From: Aurantimicrobium minutum
GTDB lineage: Bacteria; Actinomycetota; Actinomycetes; Actinomycetales; Microbacteriaceae
Length of the DNA: 34,271 bases
Assembly: GCF_029892845.1 (NCBI RefSeq)
Contig: NZ_JARXVT010000008.1
Span: 1 to 34,271, forward strand
Direction of reading: 5' to 3'
Numbering within the stretch: position 1 is the stretch's first letter; each line of letters begins with the position of its first letter. A program made the position numbers and the translations under genes. Of the stretch, positions 28,880-34,271 are shown piece by piece. The notes beneath the pieces were generated by a model. It searched no databases. It worked only from the letters and a program-made list of their open reading frames with translations, and was not told the origin of the DNA.

Positions 28880-30393
28880 GCATAAAGGCAGCTTTCAGGG
28901 CCGTCACTGTTGCCCTCGTGGCATTGACCTTGACTGCATGCTCAGGCGGTGTTGTCCCGGAACCGTCACTGCCCCCTGAAACCATTCCTGCGGAGTACCA
29001 GGTCTATTACTCACAAACCCTCGAGTGGACGGATTGTCACGAGGACATGGAGTGTGCAACTGCCGTTACACCGCTCGACTGGGCTGAACCTGCTGGAGAA
29101 ACCATTGAGCTCGCTCTGGTGAAGCACCAGGCAAGTTCTAAAAACAAGTTGGGCTCACTCTTTGTGAATCCTGGTGGCCCAGGTGCTTCCGGTGTGAACT
29201 TCGTCGCCGATTCTCTCGACTATGCCGTCAGTGGTGCGGTCCAAAAGAACTACGACGTGATTGGGTTTGATCCACGTGGTGTCGGCGCATCTACGCCAGT
29301 GGTGTGTGTTGATTCTGACGCCCAGATGGATGAGTTCTTATTTGGGGCTTCTGAGACGGTGCGAGAAAGCCCAGAGTGGTTTGCTGAGCGTGAAGCTGCC
29401 AGCGCTGCTTTTGCGCAAGGGTGCCGTGATCGCACAGGTGATCTGCTTGCCCATGTCGACACGGTGAGTGCAGCACAAGACCTGGACATGTTGCGAGCAA
29501 CGGTGGGGGACCGCCAGTTGAACTACTTGGGATATTCCTATGGCACCTTGCTGGGGGCCATCTATGCCGAGAACTTCCCGGGCAACGTTGGACGCATGGT
29601 GCTCGATGGTGCTCTCGATCCCTCTTCGTCGAGCTTTGATGTGAATCTCACGCAGTCCATTGGGTTTGAGAATGCTCTCCGTTCCTACGTGGCGGATTGC
29701 CTTGCCGGTTCTGATTGTCCTTTCACAGGGACGGCGGATTCCGCGATGACCCAGATTGGCCAACTGCTTGCAGGCTTGGATCAATCGCCTCTGACTGCCT
29801 CAGATGGACGCGTGCTCGGAGCCGATTCGATGCTGACGGCAATCATCGCCCCGCTCTATGACAAGCAAGCGTGGAGCTATCTCTCTGATGTGTTTACTGC
29901 CGTCTATGAGGGGGATGCAGATCCTGCCTATGGCTCGGTGGATTGGTATTACAACCGCACTGAAAGCGGAACGTATTCCGATAACTCAACCGAAGCTTTC
30001 CTTGCCATCAACTGCTTGGATTATCCGGTGAAAACGGATCCTGCACAGTGGGCTGCTGACGCCAAGGTGCTTGCAGAGAAAGCACCTGTCATTGGGCCTT
30101 ATCTCGCCTATGGTGATGAACTGTGCTCAAACTGGGCATTCCCTGCTGTGATGACTCCTCAGAAGGTCACGGCACGTGGCGCTGGAGACATCCTGGTTGT
30201 TGGCACAACAGGTGATCCGGCAACACCCTATCGCTGGGCACAAAACTTGGCAGCTCAGCTCGAAGGTGGTCACCTCGTGACCTACACCGGTGAAGGCCAC
30301 ACGGCATATAACAAGTCAAACGCCTGTGTGAATGACGCGGTGGATGGGTTCTTGTTGCGCGGGAAAGTCCCCGCGAGCGATCCTCAGTGCTAG
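28876..30393 (+). CDS. Secreted lipoprotein alpha/beta hydrolase (tripeptidyl aminopeptidase-like)
   Basis: In 505 aa it starts with a lipoprotein signal whose lipobox LTAC ends at Cys22. The alpha/beta fold follows: the oxyanion region NPGGPGASG, GFDPRGVGAS, nucleophile Ser221 in GYSYG, acid Asp447 in GTTGDPATP and His475 in GEGHTAY. The C-terminal part is the TAP-like domain. SlpD/E and Streptomyces Tap enzymes, its relatives, cut short peptides from the N-terminus. Several cysteines (CHEDMEC; CLAGSDC) suggest disulfides outside the cell. It is coupled to holB by ATGA. The final TAG lies inside CTAG, which also forms the stop of the convergent M56 gene. Confidence 0.9.
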   Translation: MSIKAAFRAVTVALVALTLTACSGGVVPEPSLPPETIPAEYQVYYSQTLEWTDCHEDMECATAVTPLDWAEPAGETIELALVKHQASSKNKLGSLFVNPGGPGASGVNFVADSLDYAVSGAVQKNYDVIGFDPRGVGASTPVVCVDSDAQMDEFLFGASETVRESPEWFAEREAASAAFAQGCRDRTGDLLAHVDTVSAAQDLDMLRATVGDRQLNYLGYSYGTLLGAIYAENFPGNVGRMVLDGALDPSSSSFDVNLTQSIGFENALRSYVADCLAGSDCPFTGTADSAMTQIGQLLAGLDQSPLTASDGRVLGADSMLTAIIAPLYDKQAWSYLSDVFTAVYEGDADPAYGSVDWYYNRTESGTYSDNSTEAFLAINCLDYPVKTDPAQWAADAKVLAEKAPVIGPYLAYGDELCSNWAFPAVMTPQKVTARGAGDILVVGTTGDPATPYRWAQNLAAQLEGGHLVTYTGEGHTAYNKSNACVNDAVDGFLLRGKVPASDPQC

Positions 30394-31157
30394 CTCTCTA
30401 GACGAGCAATTCGTTCTTCCACCAGCGCGCTCGTGCCAAAGCAGGCACGGAGTGCCTGGGCAACGGTGTGGCGAGAGAACTTCTGTGCTGCGGCGTCATC
30501 TGCCAAGAGTTCAGTGGTGATGCGAGTAGCTTGCGCCATGCGCTCACTGGCTGAGAATCCGGGTGCAACCGCCATGGCAAGAACTCCGGCAGCCCTCACT
30601 GTCCCATGGCGCTGATCGAGGTGAGCCTGCTCATGAGCCAGTGCTGCTTGGAGGAGTTCAGGGCTGAGTGTGGAGATGATCTCGGAGCTGACCATGACGC
30701 AGTTCGCACTGGGCACAGCCATCAATACCGTTTCAGAGGAGTCGAAAATCATCACGCGGTGACCGGAGAGTTCTGTGATTTTTCCGCGGGGAATCAGGAC
30801 CGCGAATTGTTCGTCGAGCTTGCGTTTGGCAGCACGAAGTTCGCCAAGTGCTGCGCCGAATCGGAAGACCAAGACTCCTAGTACTCCGAGGGCTATCCAG
30901 CCGAAGACGTTCTCCAGGATGGGCATGAAGATGCGTGCTGAGTTATCTTCCACGACATGTTGAGCCAGTGCACGGGAAACCAAACCAATAAGTGCTGTGA
31001 GCAAAGAGAGTGCAGCTATGCCGAGGGAAATAAACCAAGCATAGAGAACAAAGCCTGGGCGCTTACTCACTAATTCAGGGTTCGCGAGGGCGCGCGGAAC
31101 GAACAACGAAATTGCGGCATAGATCGCAATCAGAAAGACAATTGTTCGAAGTTCCAT
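30390..31157 (-). CDS. M56-family (BlaR1-like) membrane metalloprotease
   Basis: In 255 aa it has hydrophobic segments at about 5-22, 36-62 and 82-101 and a zinc motif His175-Glu176-Gln-Ala-His179 (LAHEQAHLDQRH), with a downstream ELLADD that could give the third ligand. In BlaR1/MecR1 the M56 domain cleaves the repressor BlaI when a sensor domain binds beta-lactam. Here there is no penicillin-binding sensor, so the trigger must be something else, as for Rv1845c-type proteins. ATG 31157 (or GTG 31160) lies about 16 nt after the repressor stop, so the pair is one operon. Repressor cleavage is inferred, not shown. Confidence 0.85.
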   Translation of the reverse strand: MELRTIVFLIAIYAAISLFVPRALANPELVSKRPGFVLYAWFISLGIAALSLLTALIGLVSRALAQHVVEDNSARIFMPILENVFGWIALGVLGVLVFRFGAALGELRAAKRKLDEQFAVLIPRGKITELSGHRVMIFDSSETVLMAVPSANCVMVSSEIISTLSPELLQAALAHEQAHLDQRHGTVRAAGVLAMAVAPGFSASERMAQATRITTELLADDAAAQKFSRHTVAQALRACFGTSALVEERIARLES

Positions 31158-31173
31158 CACGTCAAACTAACTG

Positions 31174-31536
31174 TTATTCGCTCTTGTCGATGGCCTTACG
31201 CAGGAATGCGCGGTCTTCTTCAGAAAGTGAGCCCGCGAAATGGAGCAACGCGGCAACCTGGTCGTCGGCACTCTGCAAAGCAGAGGTCATGGTGCTCGCG
31301 ACGTGGTCGATTCGGCTCTGTGCGGCAGCGAAAGTTTGGCTGCGGCCACCGGTGGAGTTCTTCACAACCTGCCCTTTGGCACACATGCGATCGAGCACAG
31401 TGATGAGGGTCGTGATGGCAGGAATCTTTTCCGTGAACTGGGCTTGGACTTCTTTGGCGGTCATCGCCACATTGTTCTGCCACAGGATGGTCATGATGTC
31501 GGCTTCGAGTTCGCCTCGGTTGCGTTGAGTGGTCAT
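31174..31536 (-). CDS. BlaI/MecI/CopY-family repressor
   Basis: This is a 120-aa winged-helix protein beginning RGELEADIMTILWQNNVAMTAKEVQAQF, with ITTLITVLDRMCAKGQVVKN as recognition helix and wing, then a dimerisation tail. The Cys-rich C-terminus of true CopY (CxCxxxxCxC) is missing, so copper is not sensed through that motif. AGGAGAA lies 3 nt before the ATG. The upstream divergent gap has two 17-bp dyads, the expected operators. It is presumably inactivated by the M56 protease in the next gene. Confidence 0.93.
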   Translation of the reverse strand: MTTQRNRGELEADIMTILWQNNVAMTAKEVQAQFTEKIPAITTLITVLDRMCAKGQVVKNSTGGRSQTFAAAQSRIDHVASTMTSALQSADDQVAALLHFAGSLSEEDRAFLRKAIDKSE

Positions 31537-31556
31537 GAGTTCTCCTGAGTTGCTTG

Positions 31557-31573
31557 TTCTACGACTTGTAGAA
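31557..31573. promoter_or_regulatory. BlaI-type operator 1
   Basis: TTCTACGACTTGTAGAA is a 6-bp inverted repeat with a 5-bp centre, 20 nt upstream of the repressor gene. TAC/GTA half-sites are typical of BlaI-family operators. Confidence 0.75.
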
Positions 31574-31584
31574 TACTATCAGTG

Positions 31585-31601
31585 TTCTACGTAACGTAGA
31601 A
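31585..31601. promoter_or_regulatory. BlaI-type operator 2
   Basis: TTCTACGTAACGTAGAA is a perfect 8+1+8 dyad. Its centre is 28 bp from that of operator 1. It overlaps TAGAAT (31597-31602), a possible -10 box for the plus-strand copper gene. The minus-strand TAGTAT between the two sites is a possible -10 for the repressor gene, so binding would repress both directions. Confidence 0.8.
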
Positions 31602-31624
31602 TATACCTGAACAAAGGATTTGCA

Positions 31625-32131
31625 TTGAAGAACTCAACTTCCGCAACCAAGCGCGGACTTTCACTCGTCGCTGTTGCTATTGCAGCACTCGCTCTCGGGG
31701 GCTGTGCACCAGCTACCCCAGAGCCGGTCACTCCCACTGCTTCCGATGTATGGATTAAGGCAGTTCCTGAACTCATGGACGGCATGGCAATGACCGGCGT
31801 CTTCATGACTCTCGAAAACCCCTCCGATGAAGACATCGTACTCGTCGGCGCTACGAACACCACTGAAGGTCTGACCGAGACCCCCATGGAGATCCACGAA
31901 GTCGTCAAGAACGATGCTGGTGAAATGGTCATGCAGATGGTTGAAGGCGGAATTGTGATTCCTGCGAAGGGATCCGTCACTCTCAAGCCCGGTGGATACC
32001 ACGTCATGTACTGGGATCTCCTCAAGCCCATTCCCGTCGGCAGCCACGTCACTTTGACCCTGGAGTTCTCCAACGACACCACCCTGGACGTTGACGCCGT
32101 CGCCCGCGATATCTCCACCTACGCAGGCTAA
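31625..32131 (+). CDS. PCu(A)C copper-chaperone lipoprotein
   Basis: PCu(A)C proteins bind Cu(I) outside the membrane and deliver it to cytochrome oxidase or hold it in reserve. In 168 aa there is a lipoprotein signal (LGGC, Cys27) and the metal-site pattern His91...Met101/Met103...His126-Val-Met128, plus a Met-rich stretch MDGMAM. The start is TTG 31625, chosen because AAGGA lies 6 nt before it. Two BlaI-type operators precede it. DyP and CopC follow, separated by 44 nt and by a 4-nt overlap. Confidence 0.9.
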   Translation: MKNSTSATKRGLSLVAVAIAALALGGCAPATPEPVTPTASDVWIKAVPELMDGMAMTGVFMTLENPSDEDIVLVGATNTTEGLTETPMEIHEVVKNDAGEMVMQMVEGGIVIPAKGSVTLKPGGYHVMYWDLLKPIPVGSHVTLTLEFSNDTTLDVDAVARDISTYAG

Positions 32132-32163
32132 GGAACGCCCACCGAGCTCTCAGTTGAGCTTGT

Positions 32164-32169
32164 TAGGTT
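32164..32169 (+). promoter_or_regulatory. Candidate -10 box, leaderless DyP gene
   Basis: TAGGTT is followed by 6 nt and ATG 32176. There is no ribosome site. This would give the peroxidase and copC their own promoter, outside direct BlaI control. Confidence 0.45.
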
Positions 32170-32175
32170 AGAACT

Positions 32176-33435
32176 ATGACTCAGACGCCAGCAGAAGAAA
32201 GCGAAACTCCGGGAGTTGTCTCCCGTCGAGGTTTCCTTGCTTCTGCTGGCGTCGTTTCTAGTTATGTCGCAGCAGGAGTTGCGGGTTTCGCGGGCGGTGC
32301 CCTCACCGTCAACGCCGCGCAGGCATCAACTCCTGAAAAGGAAGCTCAATTACGAGCTGGACAACAAAGTGCCACCATCCCTTTCTATGGGGAGTATCAA
32401 GCCGGGATCATGACCCCGCTTCAGTCGTATGGCACGTACATGGCTTTCACGCTGAACCCCAGCACCACGCTCTCCCAAGCCCGCAGCATGATGCAGTTGC
32501 TCACCGATGACGCAGCGCGCTTAGGGAAGGGAAAGCCAACCCTTCCTGACGGAGAGCCCTATCTGGCCACCGAGCCAGCACGACTGACCTCGACCTTTGG
32601 TTTTGGTCCTGGCTTCTTCACCAAACTGGGATTACAAGGAAGTATTCCTGCGGGCTTTACCGAACTGCCCTCCTTCTCCATTGACAAACTTCAGCCCGAA
32701 TTCAGCGGCGGCGATCTTGTCATTCACGTGGGTGCAGACAACCCCCTCACGGTTGCCCACGCTGCGCGTCAGCTCAGCCGAACGGCACACACCTTTGCCG
32801 AGCCCGCATGGTCTCAATCGGGATTCAACCGCCCGCAATATGGGGTTGCTTCCGATCAGACCGGTCGCAACCTGTTTGGTCAGGTCGATGGCACCGTCAA
32901 CCCTCGTTCTGCCAAAGAATTCGATAGCCAGGTCTGGGCAACTTCGGGACCCCAGTGGTTCAGGGATGGCACCTGCCTGGTTGTTCGCCGCATCCAGATG
33001 GACTTTGCTGGCTGGGACAAGCTTGACGACACCAAGAAGGAAACGGCCATGGGTCGCAACCTCCACAACGGTGCCCCTTTGACTGGGACTAAAGAATTCG
33101 ACACACCTGACCTCAAGGCCACATACGAGAACGGGATGCCTGTCATTGCTTCCTTTGCTCACGTGCGCAGAGCAAAGACAGACAATCCTGCAGAGAAGTT
33201 CCTTCGACGCCCGTTAAACTACGAGGACGGCTTGCTTCCTTCGGGAGAGCCGAACGCAGGACTGATTTTTGCCGCATACATGACTGATATTCAGAAGCAA
33301 TTCGTTCCTGTTCAGCAACGTTTGGCAGACTTAGACCTCATGAACACATGGACGACCCCCATCGGGTCTGCAGTTTTCGCACTTCCTCCTGGCTGTCAGC
33401 CTGGAGGCTATATCGGAGAAGGACTACTCGGATGA
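32176..33435 (+). CDS. Tat-exported Dyp-type heme peroxidase (EfeB-like)
   Basis: In 419 aa it begins with a twin-arginine signal (SRRGFL, Arg17-Arg18, hydrophobic to about 48). The DyP motif is GQVDG with Asp238, and the proximal heme ligand is His297 in NLHNGAPLTGTKEFD. The RRIQMD and FLRRPLNYEDG stretches are of the EfeB type. EfeB takes part in iron uptake with EfeU and EfeO, but neither is in this window; the neighbours are copper proteins. It is exported folded with heme. Its TGA overlaps the copC start (ATGA). Confidence 0.93.
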   Translation: MTQTPAEESETPGVVSRRGFLASAGVVSSYVAAGVAGFAGGALTVNAAQASTPEKEAQLRAGQQSATIPFYGEYQAGIMTPLQSYGTYMAFTLNPSTTLSQARSMMQLLTDDAARLGKGKPTLPDGEPYLATEPARLTSTFGFGPGFFTKLGLQGSIPAGFTELPSFSIDKLQPEFSGGDLVIHVGADNPLTVAHAARQLSRTAHTFAEPAWSQSGFNRPQYGVASDQTGRNLFGQVDGTVNPRSAKEFDSQVWATSGPQWFRDGTCLVVRRIQMDFAGWDKLDDTKKETAMGRNLHNGAPLTGTKEFDTPDLKATYENGMPVIASFAHVRRAKTDNPAEKFLRRPLNYEDGLLPSGEPNAGLIFAAYMTDIQKQFVPVQQRLADLDLMNTWTTPIGSAVFALPPGCQPGGYIGEGLLG

Positions 33436-34031
33436 TTCGTCGCTTTACAGCTGTCATTGCCACCGCATTAATGGCACTCGTCGTTGTTCTAGGAACATCG
33501 ACGATGGCCTCTGCACACTCCGACACGTTCCAATCGGTTCCTGCCAATGATGCTGTGGTCTCGACGCCGGTAGTAGAACTTCAGTTCACGTTCGTAGAAG
33601 CTGTGGCGCAGGAATTCGCCCCCGAAGTCTCTCTGGTGAATGCAGACGGTGCTGTTGCTGAGTTAGGTGCTCCCACCTTCGATGTGACCGGCGCCACTAT
33701 GACCGTGCCTGTTGTTGCTGGTGCGTTGCCTAACGGCAGCTACACCGCCAGCTACCGCATTGTGTCTCAAGACGGACACCCTGCCTCTGGCTCTATCGCG
33801 TTCACCGTCGAAGGCTCCGATGCTGATCCACTGTCCGAGGCAGTGCCTGCAGAGGAAGAAGCAGTTGTGACGGAAGCAGATGAAGAACTCATGGTGACCT
33901 CCAGCGGCGCTGAAGGCGACAACGGTCAACTTCAGCTTGCTTTGGGCCTTGGTGCCGCTGGCGCAGTTGCTCTCGCTGCTGTGTTGGTGATTGTGGCCCT
34001 GCGTCGTCGTCGTAATTCTTCTGGGAACTAG
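33432..34031 (+). CDS. copC: CopC-domain copper-binding protein with C-terminal membrane anchor
   Basis: In 199 aa there is a signal peptide ending ASA, so that His29 becomes the first mature residue, as in copper-binding CopC proteins where the N-terminal amine and His bind Cu(II). The CopC fold follows, with FTFVEAVAQEF, YTASYRIVSQDGHPASGSIAFTV (Asp and His ligands), then an acidic linker. A membrane helix (about 175-193) and an RRRR stop end the protein. The start is ATG 33432, overlapping the DyP stop by 4 nt; an upstream frame from 33348 is inside the DyP gene. No CopD domain is attached or adjacent. Confidence 0.92.
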   Translation: MIRRFTAVIATALMALVVVLGTSTMASAHSDTFQSVPANDAVVSTPVVELQFTFVEAVAQEFAPEVSLVNADGAVAELGAPTFDVTGATMTVPVVAGALPNGSYTASYRIVSQDGHPASGSIAFTVEGSDADPLSEAVPAEEEAVVTEADEELMVTSSGAEGDNGQLQLALGLGAAGAVALAAVLVIVALRRRRNSSGN

Positions 34032-34055
34032 TTACCTCAAGTTTCAGCTCAAGAA

Positions 34056-34073
34056 TCAAGCTACTAAGCTTGA
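34056..34073 (+). terminator. Possible weak terminator after copC
   Basis: TCAAGCT and AGCTTGA form a 7-bp stem with an ACTA loop, 25 nt after the copC stop. Only a short A/T stretch follows, so termination is uncertain. It may instead be part of the upstream region of the tRNA. Confidence 0.35.
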
Positions 34074-34099
34074 AAACTGTTCCGCTTTGTGCGGTTCGC

Positions 34100-34175
34100 G
34101 CCGCCTTAGCTCAGTTGGTAGAGCGATTCCCTCGTAAAGAATAGGTCAGGGGTTCAATTCCCCTAGGCGGCCCCA
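34100..34175 (+). tRNA. tRNA-Thr (anticodon CGT), with atypical features
   Basis: A cloverleaf of 76 nt includes CCA. The acceptor is GCCGCCT/AGGCGGC, the D-arm GCTC...GAGC, the anticodon loop CTCGTAA (CGT) and the T-arm AGGGG-TTCAATT-CCCCT. Two points are odd. The anticodon stem ATTCC/AGAAT has a C31-A39 mismatch next to the loop, and the discriminator base is C73, which is rare outside tRNA-His and not the U or A usual for threonine. The gene may be functional but non-standard, or decaying; ACG codons could be read by another Thr isoacceptor. Confidence 0.85.
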
Positions 34176-34180
34176 TTGTG

Positions 34181-34226
34181 ATGAGTCGGGACCTTGTTGA
34201 CAAATGAGTCCCGACCTTGTTGACAA
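34181..34226. repeat. Two 23-bp tandem repeats
   Basis: Copies 34181-34203 and 34204-34226 match at 21 of 23 bases and share GACCTTGTTGACAA. The differences (CGGG in the first, CCCG in the second) also create a GTCGGGA/TCCCGAC inverted pair (34185-34191 and 34209-34215). They lie directly after the tRNA and look like a duplicated end of a mobile element, but no transposase is present. Confidence 0.75.
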
Positions 34227-34233
34227 AATTATG

Positions 34234-34262
34234 AAAGTCCAGGCCATCGGCCTGGACTTTTT
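34234..34262 (+). terminator. Intrinsic terminator after tRNA-Thr
   Basis: A perfect 12-bp stem (34234-34245 with 34249-34260) with an ATC loop ends in a run of five T (34258-34262). This is a standard terminator for the plus-strand tRNA transcript. Confidence 0.85.
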
Positions 34263-34271
34263 AGTTGGTCT

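Overview
The window is a gene-dense stretch of a chromosome from an actinobacterium, most likely a small-genome member of the Microbacteriaceae (for example one of the freshwater 'Luna'-type lineages). This is inferred from the moderate GC content, the actinobacterial gene order (SRP RNA - dnaX - recR - ask - asd; acs - Tad-like cluster - topA - tmk - holB), the lysC internal start, the Lys/Ala-rich TopA tail, and the many start codons that lie 6-7 nt after a TANNNT box, as in leaderless actinobacterial transcripts. I cannot name a species from sequence alone.

Layout. 1-480: tRNA-Ser(GGA) on the minus strand with its terminator, then the small SRP RNA on the plus strand. 477-5510: replication/repair (dnaX, recR) followed by the aspartate-pathway pair lysC-asd, with an in-frame internal start for a lysC beta subunit. 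5632-7107: malate:quinone oxidoreductase. 7155-12077: a tight run of a membrane histidine kinase, a second kinase-like membrane protein without recognisable catalytic motifs, a LuxR-type response regulator, thymidine kinase and UDP-glucose dehydrogenase. 12078-18383: cell-envelope genes (MurJ flippase, FemAB-like peptidyltransferase, metallophosphoesterase, bifunctional PASTA penicillin-binding protein). 18432-19085: a 53-aa DUF4177-like protein and a RidA-like protein. 19154-21109: acetyl-CoA synthetase, with a perfect 18-bp palindrome over its candidate -35 box.

21119-21471 is the only long gene-free stretch. It holds that palindrome and three adjacent hairpins, two of them long with C-only loops. 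It is followed by a condensed Tad-like secretion/pilus cluster: the CpaF/TadA ATPase, one polypeptide that reads as a TadB-TadC fusion, a DUF4244/Flp-like pilin, a TadE-like protein and an Rv3654c-like protein. Then come topA, tmk, holB and a secreted lipoprotein hydrolase.

30390-34031 is a copper/peroxidase locus. A BlaI/CopY-type repressor and a minimal M56 (BlaR-like) membrane protease are divergent from a PCu(A)C copper-chaperone lipoprotein, a Tat-exported DyP peroxidase and CopC. Two 17-bp dyads lie between the divergent genes. The window ends with an odd tRNA-Thr(CGT) gene, a 23-bp tandem repeat and a terminator.

The strongest candidates for something undescribed are the BlaI/M56-linked copper-peroxidase locus, the kinase/pseudokinase/regulator module, the TadB-TadC fusion, and the structured leader before tadA.
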